This document shows, piece by piece, positions 23,891 through 35,739 of a DNA stretch of 64,000 nt. The position numbers were made by a program, and so were the translations under genes. The notes beneath the pieces are model-generated. The model saw nothing but the letters and a program-made list of their open reading frames with translations. It had not been told where the DNA came from and searched no databases. Within the stretch, counting starts at the first letter, position 1. Every line of letters starts with the position of its first letter. The stretch is from Odiellus spinosus (Eukaryota; Arthropoda; Arachnida; Opiliones; Phalangiidae), in assembly GCA_963920705.1 (NCBI GenBank), contig OY987232.1, forward strand, positions 8,434,200 to 8,498,199. The letters run 5' to 3'.

Positions 23891-25136
23891 GGACACCTTC
23901 CTCTCTTTTTGATGTTATTTTGAAATTGTTTCAGTAATAGCTTAAGATGGAGTTCCGTTAATGTATAAATATTAAAAAAACACCTTTAGGCTTTCGTATT
24001 TCTTTAACCATTAATTTTTAATTTCCATCCCTTCAAGGTATTGAATTTTTAGCTACACCAAAAGTGTAGGTATTACATTCGATGGTTCGCCGCCGCCGTC
24101 GCCGTCGCCGCCTCCGTTGGAAATGACGAAAATCAAGTAGTCGCGTAAAAACTTGAGAAACTCTAATACCCCTTAAAAACTTTCACGGAGAGGTTCTGTC
24201 TTAATCATGTGTATGTCCGTCGTTCGAGGAGTTCGCATTTACGTCATCGGAAGAAAACGTCATTACCCTCGGCGCTTGAATTTCCAATGATATTCATGTT
24301 TAAAATAACTTTACCTTGCTATATAAATATACCCACTACGGTTCGTGGTACAGTAGCTACCGTTACTCGTCTGTTGTTTAATATTGGTCCACGAACGCCT
24401 TATATAGTATCTTTTGGTTGAGTGTCTATTTTAGCCTTCTGAGGTTATAAATATTAATTAATTGAAACGTAATATTCCTTGAAATTAAAATTAAAACTAT
24501 CTAAATGATTTAACTTAATCTAAAAACAATGTAGCTAAAAATTTCATTTAATATGGAAAATATTTTCGAAGATATTCAGATATTCAATATTCTCTTATAG
24601 ATTGATTAGATATAAAGGCGCGTTCACAAGTAGCCAGCTGAAAATAATAAAAATGAAATTTAATTAGAAAAAAATAAGAAAGGCGCGTTGACACGAGTAT
24701 CCAAGATAAAATCGAAATAAAGATTAGATATAAAGGCGCGTTCAAACAGGTTTATAAGTTAAAAATAAATAAATATTAGATATAGAGCCGCGTTCACACG
24801 GGTATCCAAGATAAATTAATAAAGATTAGATACAGGGTGGAAACCTTCGCCGGCGTCCAGTCGAGATACTTCCCCTTACGCATTGTTGTTATTCAGTGAA
24901 ATGTTAAGGGATTTACAGGCGCTATTGGGATCAGTTCACTTCAGTTCCACTTAATAATCAAAGGTTTCAGTTTTAATGTAGAGAAATGAAATGCATAAGT
25001 GAAATCAATGACGGATTTAAATTAATTTAATTAGGAAAGAAAAGATGTCACTTGCGGAAACCAAATAGCCCAAATTGAAGTTAATCAAACATTTCCAAAT
25101 TTAAACATTAAATTCTTCAAATTTAATAACAAAGCA

Positions 25137-25737
25137 TTACATTAAATGTTCAAAATGTCTTCCGTCGACATTGACACATTGCCGACAACGGAATTGCCAG
25201 TTTTCTCTTTCGCGAGTTAACATCTCGGGAGAAACGAGAGCAGCCGCTTGCTGAATTCGGTCTCGAAGGCTATCAAGTGTTGGTGGCTCAGTGGCGTACA
25301 CAAGGCTTTGTACAGACCCCCAAAAGAAAAAATACACCGGCGTTAAATCTGGCAAACGAGGTGGCCAAGCGACTGGACCACCACGACCTATCCATTGGGG
25401 ACCGAATTCCGCGTCTAGCCAATCCCGAGAAACACGTGCAAAATGCGGTGGTGCACCATCGTGCTGGTACCAGACTCGTCTTCGTTCTGCTAAGGGAAGA
25501 TCGTCTAGGGCATCGGACACTAAGGTGTTTAAGAGATCAACGTAACGATCTCCGTTTAGATGTTCTTCGAGAAAAACAGGTCCAATTACCCGATCACCAA
25601 ACAATCCACACCAAACGTTTATCTTCCAGTTTTCTTGGTGATGATTCGCCCTTAGCCAATGGGGATTTTCCCTCGACCAGTAGTGCATGTTGTGGCGGTT
25701 AACTGTACCGTCCCGGTAAAACGTACACTCATCACAA
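25137..25737 (-). pseudogene. DDE_3-type transposase, C-terminal half
   Basis: The minus-strand frame runs from the first catalytic Asp region (CDECTFYRDGT, near 25737) to a stop at 25137. Landmarks are NVWCGLFGDRVIGPVFLE, YQHDGAPPHFARVSRDWL (second Asp), LPDLTPVYFFFWG and a C-terminal end with RQCVNVDGRHFEHL. In relatives the third catalytic acid lies in the motif LTPLDFFLWG. Here that Asp is Tyr (TPVYFF), so the enzyme would be dead even if the gene were whole. The N-terminal DNA-binding part is missing. The upstream side ends at the rearrangement junction near 25737. Confidence 0.8.
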
Positions 25738-25991
25738 GACTTTGGACCACGCGTAGAGTTTTGCCGATGGGTATTGGACCAAATTGAAGTTGATGGAAAT
25801 TTCCTAAACCACGTGGTTTAGGAAATTTCCATCAATACAACGCTCTTAAAAATTCTTCGTGGTGAAGGATTTCACCCCTACAAAATTCATCTTCACCAAC
25901 ATCTTAAACCACAAGACTTTGGACCACGCGTAGAGTTTTGCCGATGGGTATTGGACCAAATTGAAGTTGATGGAAATTTCCTAAACCACGT
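25732..25991. repeat. 82-bp direct repeat and 46-bp perfect palindrome
   Basis: The same 82 bp occurs at 25733-25814 and 25910-25991 (both start CACAAGACTTTGGACCACGC). Directly after the first copy lies a perfect palindrome, 25790-25835, with TTGATGGAAATTTCCTAAAC on one arm and its exact complement on the other, centred between 25812 and 25813. These mark the breakpoints of the inversion in the transposase. Confidence 0.9.
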
Positions 25992-26013
25992 ACTTACGAG
26001 TGATGAGTGTACG
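25837..26013 (+). pseudogene. DDE_3-type transposase, N-terminal fragment (inverted)
   Basis: The plus-strand frame reads TTLLKILRGEGFHPYKIHLH, continues QHLKPQDFGPRVEFCRWVL and ends NHVLTSDECTF at the first catalytic Asp. It is the part of the transposase missing from the minus-strand fragment, so the two halves now face each other. The TSDECTF segment is present on both sides of the junction. Confidence 0.75.
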
Positions 26014-26824
26014 TTTAATAAGGATGAGATATAAAGGCGCGTTCACACGGGTTTATAAGTTAAAAATAAATATTAAATATAGAGCCGCGTTCACACGGGT
26101 ATCCAAGATAAATAAATAAAGATTAGATATAAAGGCGCGTTCACAAGTAGCTAAGTTGAAAATAATAAAAATGACATTTAAGTAGAAATTATGAGAGGTT
26201 TTGGATGATCGATGTTATGCAGTATTTATCAAGGTCGGGCGACGAGGATCGAGATAAAGGGAGGGCGAAAAGGATCGAGATAAAGGTCGGCCGAAAAATT
26301 GAAAACCGATAACCGTAAAGGCAATAACCGCAAAGTCGAAAACCAAAAAGGCGAAAGCCCAAAAGTCCACAAACGAAAAAACGAAAAATTAAGTTTCATT
26401 GGTTTCAAGTGTCATTGGTGTAGCTATTCCTATGGGCTTGACCATCTTTTTAATATCTGTACCTTTACGGCTTTGGTCGACCATCGTTGGGTATAAATGC
26501 ACTTTTTTAGAAATGCGAAGCAAAGCTACGTTTTTGTATAATTACCAATAGTTATGTTTTAATTTTTTTTTTCAATTTTAGTGATTTTAAAATGGGAATT
26601 TTAATAGAATTTTTTTAAGCTATATGGGAAGGTGAACCTTTTAATTATTTCAAATCATATAGACTATCCTCGGACATGCAAATCTAAAATTATCATAGAA
26701 GAAGCGGGAACAGATTAATGAAGTTTTGTCTTATAAAATGCTAATGTAAACTACTGTACATTTTAATAATGTTCCTTATTTAAATTTAGAATTTGAACGA
26801 TAAATTTATTCCAACAGTTACATC

Positions 26825-27030
26825 CCAAATTCGTCTTTATCCGATTAATAAAATCTTTGTAGTAGTTAACTAAAACCACTGACTAAAATTTTAAAGATAT
26901 TAAATTGCTCTTTCTCTATCATTTAATTTTTGTCCTTTCACGGCCCGGTTTGATCAGAATCAGATAAAGAGCCTTTTTTATTTTGGATAATTTCTGTCCC
27001 TTTTTCAGAAAAAAGTATATCTTTCACACA
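26825..27030 (+). repeat. Dispersed repeat Y, copy 2
   Basis: Forward copy of the block at 23690-23890 (inverted there) and 31040-31210. It contains AATCAGATAAAGAGCCTTTT. Confidence 0.65.
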
Positions 27031-28566
27031 TTTTACTAGTTTTACCTTAATATAGCTTTGTGGGTATTTTGAACTTTGATTCTTACAGACTTATAACGAA
27101 TATAGCGTTAAATTAAGAGTGTGGTAAATAATCTCGAAAGTCTTAATCTCTAAACACCAAGATTAACTTACGTAAAGTATTACAAGAGGGGTGGGCTAGT
27201 TTGAGTGATTAACTGACATTACAAGAAACTGATAAATAACGAATCAGTTTTAAAAGCTCCAAGAAATTCAAGTTTCGGGTATTTATTGGCGCATTTTAGC
27301 CGGGCTTTCGACAGTGTCACTTCAAGATATTTTGTTCATTCTAGATTGTGCGCTATTGATATTGGGTCAATTTCAGAATATATAAATTAATATTATGCGC
27401 TATCGAGTAAATCACCCTTCAAGTTTACAATCGGGCTAATTTCCATTGGTACGTTGTTCTGGAAGTGGAGTCGTCAGAGCGTTGATGCCCGAGGAGAGAG
27501 GAAAATCCAAAAACTCAACATAAACCAAGAACCTGAATTAGAATTTTTCTAGCGGCTGAGATTGGCACTTAAGTAGGGGAGGGGCAGGAAATCACTCGCC
27601 TTCCAGCGTATAGTCACGATACGTTTGGAGACTCATTCATTACAAAACAAAACGAAAAAAAGCATTTCTAGGTCGAAAATCATTAGTAGGCCAGCAGTTT
27701 TCTTTATGAATTGCTTACTTTGAGATAAAGAGAGCTTTTCTTCACGTGTGCGATTACTAGCGAGTGTCCGCGGTTATTTTTTACGTGGAGTGATGACGTC
27801 TTCAATCAACGTTATAAAAAGATTTCTCGAAATACATTTGTAGTTGGGGGAAAGATCGTAGCTTTCAGCACGTTTACTACCCTTCGCGTCGCTCCTAAAA
27901 AAAGGCACATCGTCGTGTGGCGTCGTGGCGTAGCGTCGCGTTGTTGTTCTATCTTCTTTATCGACAGTTATGAGTTGCGGGAGCTTATATAGAGGCAAAG
28001 GCCCTGGCGCCATCTGCCGCGGACGTTCGAAGACTCCTTTCTCCATTTATTGATTTTTTTGGTTATTTTTTTGCGCGGGTTTATAATTACATTTTTTACG
28101 CGGTTACCGAGTACTCGATTGACCATCACTCCACGTTTATCCAGACTGTTGGATACCTCTTGTTTTATAATAATAGATAATCTCAAGCCCATTTCATACC
28201 ACTAGCGAGTAAAAGGTGGAAAAAAATAGGGTCTCTGAGGCTTCGCTAGTGATTCATAAATCGTATAGGGTATAATTTATCTCAAGAATCCCAGCTCTCT
28301 GAAGAGTGGCGGCAAGTTTTAGGTTGTACTTTTCTCGTTCGTAAGAGTTCAAGTATCGTTTACTCTGCTGAGAAACTAATCGGCCTCGCTGCTATTCTGT
28401 ACAAATTTCGGAATACTTAGGGTGAAACCACTGACCGAGAGAATCGGACTCAACTCGTCATAGCCCATAGTATGAATTGATGTAAACTTAAAGCGTGATT
28501 TACCCGTGGTATTTTTCTATTACACTGTAGATACTAAACGTTTTCTATTCCTCACGCTCTTTCTAG
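27031..28566. other. No confident exon upstream of the P450
   Basis: The N-terminal exon of the P450 (membrane anchor and proline-rich hinge) should lie on this side but was not identified. A candidate near 28376 reads KLIGLAAILYKFRNT, but it lacks a start codon and splice support. Confidence 0.35.
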
Positions 28567-29692
28567 GCTTGTTGCAATTTCTTAAGGGCGTTCACTTACT
28601 GTGTCCAAACGGTATCATGATGACGAATTTCCTCTTTCATCCGATTTTCGTTCTCAGTAAAGCTTCTGTAGCCAAAGTAAGATAGTGTAATTATCTTTTA
28701 GGGGGAATAAAGTCGCTTGTGTTTGAACCAATGAATGGTGATCATCCCTCCATCATCATTCAGTCACGCTATACGATGAGAGGGCGGTCTCAATATTTTT
28801 ATTTTAGTTTTCGCATAAGCAAATGATTTTTTAATAATTATAATATAGCTACGTGTCTTATACATTATCTTTTTACAGAAATTGTTGACCAGCAAAGAAA
28901 ACGTTGAGAAGTCTATCATTTATCATTTTTCAAAAGTTTGGTTACGGAATGGATTAGGAACGAGGTAATGGATCGAATAAAAAGTTCAATACACAATTTT
29001 AATCAAAAATGCTCCGTGAAAACCAGTTCAGATACTTCGCAAAACTTAAAAGTAAATTAACACGCGACGTAACTCATTCGGGCCTATTCATTTTCAAGAA
29101 TTTGGAAATATTACAGAGACTGTTTTAAATACCCTCTTGTGGAATAACCGTAGAAGAAATTGGCTTTCCAAATAAGGAAAAAAATCCAAATTTTTTCAAA
29201 TTCCGACAGAATTCAAAGAAAAAGATCAAATGAAACACAAAGGGGACCAAAATTTGAAATTCCTTTGGTCCACATGTGTTGAATCCGGGTTGAAATTTTC
29301 TATTTTGATCTATTTTGTATTTAGTTATTAGTCTCGTAATTAGTAGAAGAATAGATAAAAAAATCGCTTGAATTTCCTCATCACCCTTCCTTTAAGAATC
29401 ACCCAAGGAGATTAAATAAACAAATAAAATAAATAAAACAATTTTGTATTTATTGATGGGAATTTAACCACGAATTAATTATCGCTGCGTTAAAACTCGA
29501 ACTCTCGCGCGTGTTTTTACGTCTTCCTCCATTGACGTCCAGTAAAATCTAGAGTCACGTCGTCACGGGACTCGATGTTTTCGCAGGATATATTATACTT
29601 GAAGGATCTTACGGTTCTGGTAAAGCGTAAAACCCTTAGAAGCTCCAAATAGAAATTGATTATAATTTTCGTTAAAAACGATTCAAAATATG

Positions 29693-30090
29693 CAGGGTGT
29701 TTTGAAAATGGTGGTAGGACCGAGCTACAGTGGGCTCTATGGGTCATTTTAAGACGAAAATGTTCTATGACGTTTTGTCGTAAGGAGCGCAGTTTAAGAG
29801 TTAGGAAAAGAACCATGCGCGGATGACTTCTTAACGTACATTAATAAACGTATACTCAATGATAAAATACGTTTAATTATTTAGCTAATTTTTTAAAAGC
29901 ACGCGCTTAATAAAAAAAATATTTTAGCATTGAGTTTATTAATGTACGTTAAGGGGTCATCCGCGCATGATTCATTTCGTAACTCTTAAACGGCGCCCCG
30001 TACGACAAAACGTCATAGAACATTTCCGTCATAAAATGATCCGTAGAACCCAGTATAATTTGGTTCTACCACCATTTTCGAAATACCCTG
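29693..30090. mobile_element. Mariner-type MITE with CAGGGTG ends
   Basis: 398 bp with long inverted repeats (about 150 bp each): CAGGGTGTTTTGAAAATGGT at the left, the complement at the right ending ATACCCTG. The internal GTTCTATGACGTTTTGTCGT occurs on both arms. The ends match the outer arms of the composite element starting at 31905, so this is a deletion derivative of the same family. It lies in the intron between P450 exons 2 and 3. Confidence 0.85.
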
Positions 30091-31039
30091 TATACACATG
30101 CCATGTTAAAAAATTACCGCAATAGCAAAAATACTTATTTTACAATCGCCATATTCTAAGTTTTTCGATATTTCGTGTCCGTTGTAGAGCCTACAGTTGA
30201 TTCTCGCTCTTTGTTGCTTTCGCGAAGTCTTTTTCGTAAAAGTTCTTTATCCAGATTGCGTTACATTTTTTCAATCACTCCCGCTAATTTACAAGGGTTG
30301 CTGAGTTTCTACGGACTTTACGCGAATGTAGACCGAGCGAGCCGTACATTTTACTGTCCATTTTTCAACACTAACGCCTGAGAATTTTTAAATCTGTCCT
30401 CTTTGACAGTGGCAAGACTCTTTGGAGAGACAGAAGGAAGAAGCTGGCACCAACATTGCACCCCAGAATGAGCCAAGAGTATTTGCCCATTTTCCTTCAA
30501 CACGCCAAGATACTGCGCGATGAACTATTCAGACAGAATGGGCGAGAAATCAACGTAATACCTCAGCTCAGCTCCTGTACTCTTGATATAATTGTTGGTA
30601 CGAATATATTTACTCTCCCTTAATTTATGATACGTGAATTCTTGAACTACAGTCGTATTGTCTCTCTAATAAAAACTATAGAAACAACGATGGGAGTGCG
30701 GCTGGGAACTCGGAACAACGAGAAATCGGAATGCTCGAAATGCATTCAAGTGTAAGCAACGATTCTTCAATAGAACTTCTTTCTGATCATTCATTTCATC
30801 TCGCCTTCTATCGCGCGGGCCCCTCCATACTGATATCGGAATGACGACTTGAGCATCTTAACCATTTAAAATATTCTATTAATCGAGATACTTTTGACTG
30901 AAGATAAATAAAAGACCGTCCATAAAAATAGGCATAATTTTTTCAATTCAGGTTGCATATTTACAATGTTATAAACGAATATTATGGCTCCCAACATTAT
31001 GCCGACTATTTATAAGATATAAAATCGAGCCTATTGGAA

Positions 31040-31210
31040 AATATTTAATCAAATCTTTGGAGTAGTAGACTAAAACCAATAACTATAATTTTAAAGATAT
31101 TTAATTGCTCACGGGTTTGACCCGAATCAGATAAAGAACCTTTTTTAAGGGTATGACCCAAACTCTTTTTTGTATAATTTATGTTCCTTTTTCCGAAATA
31201 ATATACACTT
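31040..31210 (+). repeat. Dispersed repeat Y, copy 3
   Basis: Matches 26825-27030: AGTAGTAGACTAAAACCA, AAAGATATTTAATTGCTC and CCCGAATCAGATAAAGA. Confidence 0.6.
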
Positions 31211-31429
31211 TTTCCACGTTTCGCTGGTTTTAACTAAATTTAGCTTCGAGGGTCTCTTATGGCGTTAAATTTGAGTTTCAATGTATCAGGGGCGCCGATA
31301 GCTATTTTTCCCAGGGGGGGGGGCGGGCCCAAGGTTTGTGAGTTTGGAAAAGTTATTGTAACCGCCAATGGGGGGAAATTACAAGATGGTTAAGCCCAAA
31401 CGAATAGCTAGACCCCGACATTTTAAAAG

Positions 31430-31904
31430 AGGGTGAAAGGAATGATGCTATAGCAGAAGCGTGTTATGCCGGCATAAACGCAATTTAAACCTTTGAATGG
31501 CGTCTCGAGATTCCTTTAAACACGAAGTTGCGGAAATTTATCCGTGAGCGTTGTTTACACGATATATTGGAAAAGATGTACATTCGAATATCCCCTCTTG
31601 AGAAAAAACTCGCAGTCATTGCAAACTCAAACCATATTTTATCCAAGCATGTTTTTCCCATCATGTTTTCCCCAACATGTTTTTCATATCATCATTTTCA
31701 TTACTGGCATACTAGAACACGTATAAGCTCCCTTATTATCTCGTTCGCAACCACTTGTTTGTTGTTTTCGAGTTTTCATTACCGACATACTAGAACCGAA
31801 ATATTTCATAAGCTACCTTTTTATCTCGTTCGCTACGACCCCTTATAAACGACTTGTTTTATATATGGTATATCTCTGAAGATATAAGGAATTTTTATCT
31901 TATA
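31430..31904. repeat. Dispersed repeat X, copy 2
   Basis: Begins GGAATGATGCTATAGCAG, like the block starting at 47389, and runs through ATATATTGGAAAAGATG, two units of the ACTAGAAC...CATAAGCTCCCTT array and GAAGATATAAGGAAT. The composite transposon begins immediately to the right. Confidence 0.6.
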
Positions 31905-32584
31905 CAGGGTGTATTGAAAATGGTGGTAGAACCGAGCTCCAGTGGGTTCTCATTTTAAGACGAAAATGTTCTATGACGTTTTGTCGTACCGGGCACCGTT
32001 TAAGAGTTATGAAATGATTCATTTACGGATGACCCCTTAACTCAATGATAAAATAAGCTTAATTATTTAAGATTATTTTATTATTGAGTATAGCTGGTGT
32101 TTTAAAAGCGCGCGTGCTTTGTAAAATGTTCCCTTTTCAATCAAAATCAATTATCGCGCTTTGAAGAGGTCGCCTGCACCGAATCAATGAAAAGGGAGCT
32201 AAATGGAAAAATTACTCATAAAATTGGATCAAAATGGGTCAAACAGGAAAACTACTTCTAAATTCGAGAAAAATTAAATTAAAGCAAGTTGGACCAAGTG
32301 AGAAAATTTATTCTAAATTCCATTAAAAATCGGGAAAATTCTTTTAATTATTATCAAATGGACTAAATGGAAAATTTTATAAATTCTAGGAGAATTAACC
32401 AAATTCGAAAATTTCTAATAAAATCGAGGAAAATGGACCAAAACAATTCGAGGGAAATGGAGAAAATTAGTAGATTACTATCAAATTCTACATTGTTTTG
32501 CGCTAAACCATTATGACCATGAAAGTGATCATTTTGCACAACTCCTTAAAGAATTTTCATAATTGTTAAAGAAATTATTGAAAA

Positions 32585-32712
32585 TGCCCACCGTCATGGT
32601 CTATGCAAAGTCGCGATCGGCGGACAATAGCAAAGCAAACCCATGGCTTCGCCGTTTTCTCTTACGGTATTATACGCTTTGAAGATCCTCGTACGAAGAG
32701 TTTCTTCGTCGG
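32585..32712 (-). pseudogene. Mariner-type transposase C-terminal remnant
   Basis: The minus strand reads VPDEETLRTRIF and then, in another frame, RSRLCIDHDGGHFQ and a stop. This is the characteristic C-terminal end of DDE_3-type transposases (compare DGRHFEHL at 25137). The same ending is encoded on the plus strand at about 46695-46740. Confidence 0.65.
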
Positions 32713-32954
32713 GAACTGAGTATTTTCTTTGTCGGATGTGTATTTTAACCACCGCCCCAAACGTTGTTTTTAAAAATGAAATAAATCTTCAAATAAAGGT
32801 TTAGGTTAAGGCGGGAAAAATTGTACAGAGAAAGGCTGCTTTTCCTTGGTGTAGCTTGGCCGATCTTGTTTTCTTAATAAGCATAAGTTGTAAACTACAG
32901 CAATGGCAGGTTATACAGCCAGTGAATACACTGATATGCTGTTAGCTTTAGGGT

Positions 32955-33080
32955 ACTGCGATGGTAATATGCCTTTGGACTATTTCCTTTGGGGTCGCGT
33001 AAAGAATTTAGTTTAGGCCACCGAAGTTCCCGACGAAGAAACTCTTCGTACGAGGATTTTCAACGCATTAAATACCATAA
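32955..33080 (+). pseudogene. Mariner-type transposase fragment with the third Asp
   Basis: The plus strand reads PLDYFLWGRVKNLV, a TAG, then ATEVPDEETLRTRIFNALNT. The DYFLWG motif keeps the catalytic Asp that the 25.1-kb copy has lost. About 35 bp (33027-33062) form an inverted pair with 32676-32710, so this fragment and the one to its left face each other. Confidence 0.7.
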
Positions 33081-33646
33081 GAGGAAACGGTAAAGCTACT
33101 AGTCCGAAAATGGGGTTTTCGGTACCAAATGAGGGCACCAAACTTTGACTATTTTTTCGAATAGACCTACCCCCAAGGGTCATGGGAAAATTTGGTGGAC
33201 GTTTGAGGGAGGTAGCTTTCACCCCCAAAAGGGGAGTGGAAAGGGGAAAAATTGGGAAAATGGCGATTTTTTCCCCGTGTATCTCTTTAATTAATTGCCT
33301 CAGAGCTTCGAAATTTATATCATTGAATAGATAATAATGCATACTATAGTTCATCTTCAGCAAAGCATTGCCGATTTAGGCACGGTATAGAAGTTATGTT
33401 GGGTTTAATTCCTAAAAAAAAAAAAAACACTATTTAAATCATTTGCATGTTTTCACGTATGATGGGCACCTCAACCGATTTTTCTGTTTCCTCTCATTTT
33501 ATTGCGCGTTAAGAGATTTGGTTTGCCGTAATGTGTCGCCCTCTAGCGTATGGCTATAATTTCCATTGTAAACCATTTGATAACGGTTACGTCGTCATCG
33601 GGTCAAGTATACTAATTCTGGCCATCGGAAGTAAGGTAAACATTTC

Positions 33647-34500
33647 AAAGAATAACAGCAACTCCCCATAAGAGTCTGGGTCCACGTAATGTTAAAAATT
33701 TTCGTCTCTTTTATGATAAATTCGTATTATATTATTAAAATAGGGTAGTTGGGGGATAATTTAAAGCTAAAATTCGAGCTCACAACTGTAAATTTTGGGA
33801 ATTACAACGAATGGAAGGTTTCTTCCATAATGTAAAGAATAGGAAGAATCTATGACTTCCGTGCCGGATATGAAAGCCTTCTCCCACACGAAAATCTTGA
33901 ACGGTTATTATTTTAGATTCATAATTATGTTAGGAAAATATTAGGAAATAATTATTTTGTAACTTCCACGGGTATAGTGCTGGCGGCAAAATGAAATTCG
34001 TATATTTTTGGTCTACTAAGCCTCGAAATCCTCGAAAACGCCTGTAGAAGTGTTCCACTTGTCAGCATTCATGCAGTAGGCTTTTGCTAGCTTTACAGGG
34101 GCCGTGCAAGGACTATATAGCTTACTTGAATAGTCTTTGGTGTATAAGAAACTCGAAAAATAAATAGAGAAATCATACCAATTAGAAGATACTGGAGTAG
34201 TATCTTTAATTTTTATTTCATATTAAACAAAACACACTTGTATAAAACGGACAAATTATTCATTTAACGCTAAGGTTTTCTACGTTTAACGTATGTCTGG
34301 TAGTTCAAGCTCAGTGGCATCTTCACACACTACACGCAATTTTGACTGGTACCAACTGCCTCGATCTTCATGGCGACGATAACCAAGATACCAGATTACG
34401 CTGCTAACGTGAACACAAGTACCTACCACCTTTGCAATTTCAATACCAGCCTTTAATGGCATTTGCACCTGTCCCGTTCGGTACATAACGAATTAGAGCT
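33647..34500 (-). pseudogene. Third copy of the transposase 3' end and its downstream spacer
   Basis: Duplicates 35785-36650. It holds the last 66 codons of the DDE_Tnp_4 transposase (34286-34486, ending ATELELPDIR) and the spacer that follows the gene. It shares the 11-bp deletion and the TGA-bearing version of the SWIM-like motif with the right-arm copy, not with its immediate neighbour. At about 34500 it is fused to the truncated large-protein gene, with a 3-4 bp CAA(G) microhomology at the joint. Confidence 0.8.
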
Positions 34501-35739
34501 TGATAAGTTCCACGTTGCCGGTAAGGGATTTTATGGTCCAGTGAAGTAAAATGTGCTTTGGAGGTTTATGTACTCCCCTTGTAATTGCGTAAACGCAGTC
34601 TTGAGCAATTGATTTCGGAACAGTGTTTACTGGCGGTGTTAAAAGTCCAGTACATAAATCACCAGTCAACATTGTTGTCAAAAGGATATTAAGTGAATGA
34701 GGTAATACGATGGCATCAGTCACAAGATTTTCAGGTCGGGGAGACCAATCTTGTTTTGGGCAACAACTCTTAACTTCCTGTCGAATAGTCAAGGCACAGT
34801 CTTTTAATTAAATTTTCTTTTTCTTTTTCTTTTGATAACAAAGAGTTTAGCGTAGAAGTCAATCGTTCGTTTTCAAGAACTAAGGCGTTTCTCGTTAGAG
34901 TATCCGGAACAACTAAAACTTTCCCATTGAATTCCGAGATGAAATCAAGGTTTTTACCAAATTCGTTTTCTAAAGACCCGCGGATGTGTTTTTTCGTATA
35001 TGGCTTAACCTCTCGAATGCCGAAATTTTCCAAGTTTTGAACTAACTTATCGGTAAGGGTAGTCAAAAGAAGTACCGTTGGATTGGGAAAAACTTTTATG
35101 CCATACTGGTCGTATGCCTCCTTCTCTTCAGTATAATATTCACTTCTTGCATTATATTCATTTGGTTTGGCTTCCTTATTATCCTCATACCTCGTGTAGT
35201 TCCTATAACAAGACCTATGGTAGTGAGCCTCTGCGGCAATCAGCTCTCGAGAAGTAATAGCAATAAGCTTGGTATCCATTTTTTATTGCAATTTCACGAA
35301 CAGTGTTATCAGATCGTAGCTCCAATGATTGCGTCAAGGACTCTCGGCTTTTTTTGCCTTTTAAATATTTGGTTGTCTTTTCACAAAATATAGATTTCCT
35401 TTCAAGAATTCTTGTTGAAGAATCACCTACATTCCTTTTTTCCCTCGAACTGGTAGTAGAGCGCTCAAATCCTGATTTGTCAGCTTTGACTTTTTTAAGT
35501 TTTTCTAAAGTCATCTTGCGCGTAAACCTTTTTCTGCACTGTAAATGATAATAAATGTTCGGAACACCTTCCTCATCCTTATATTGCAAGATTAAATGTG
35601 ATTCGTGCAATTGCGCGGCATGTAGAAGGGTTTTCCACGAAGCATCATTAACTGGTGCACAGAGATCCGCCGTCTTTACTACCTTATTACATATAACACA
35701 TTTCTTTTGTAAACCGCTTCCTCCTGCTTCAACTTCCAT
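34493..35739 (-). pseudogene. Large TE-associated protein, truncated left-arm copy
   Basis: Near-identical to the first 1.25 kb of the gene at 39855-46002. It starts MEVEAGGSGLQKKCVICNK and carries the same two frameshifts (at the A-run near 35279 and near 34800). It ends after KSLTGNVELIKL, where it is fused to a transposase tail. One difference matters: the second Cys cluster reads SIFCEK here and CIFCEK in the right arm, so this copy has lost one Cys of a probable zinc-binding pair. Not functional. Confidence 0.85.

Larger units (their letters stand above)
24836..26013. mobile_element. Rearranged Tc1/mariner-type transposon
   Basis: The left end is TA-CAGGGTGGAAACC. The transposase 3' half is on the minus strand and part of its 5' half on the plus strand, so the middle has been inverted and partly duplicated. 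No right terminal repeat is found; at 26013 the sequence returns to the host minisatellite. The CAGGGTG end is like that of the elements at 29693 and 31905. Confidence 0.65.
24051..26449. mobile_element. Minisatellite-bearing element, copy 2, with an internal transposon
   Basis: Same ends as copy 1 at 5835: AGCTACACCAAAAGTGTAG at 24051 and GGTGTAGCTATTCCTATG with GGCTTGACCATCTT finishing near 26449. The tandem units with AAGGCGCGTTCACA are split into 24605-24835 and 26020-26150 by a mariner-type transposon. A GCCGCCGCCGTCGCC stretch after the 5' hairpin is also shared with copy 1. The 3' third (26210-26395) is purine-rich, with GATCGAGATAAAGG repeats. Confidence 0.65.
31905..33440. mobile_element. 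Left outer inverted arm of the composite element
   Basis: Starts CAGGGTGTATTGAAAATGGT, the same terminus as the MITE at 29693. It pairs, in inverse orientation and with gaps, with 46316-47391. Landmarks on both sides are GAAAGTGATCATTTTGCACA, GCCCACCGTCATGGTCTATG, ATGGGAAAATTTGGTGGAC and GGCACGGTATAGAAGTTATG. The arm contains pieces of a mariner-type transposase. Confidence 0.7.
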
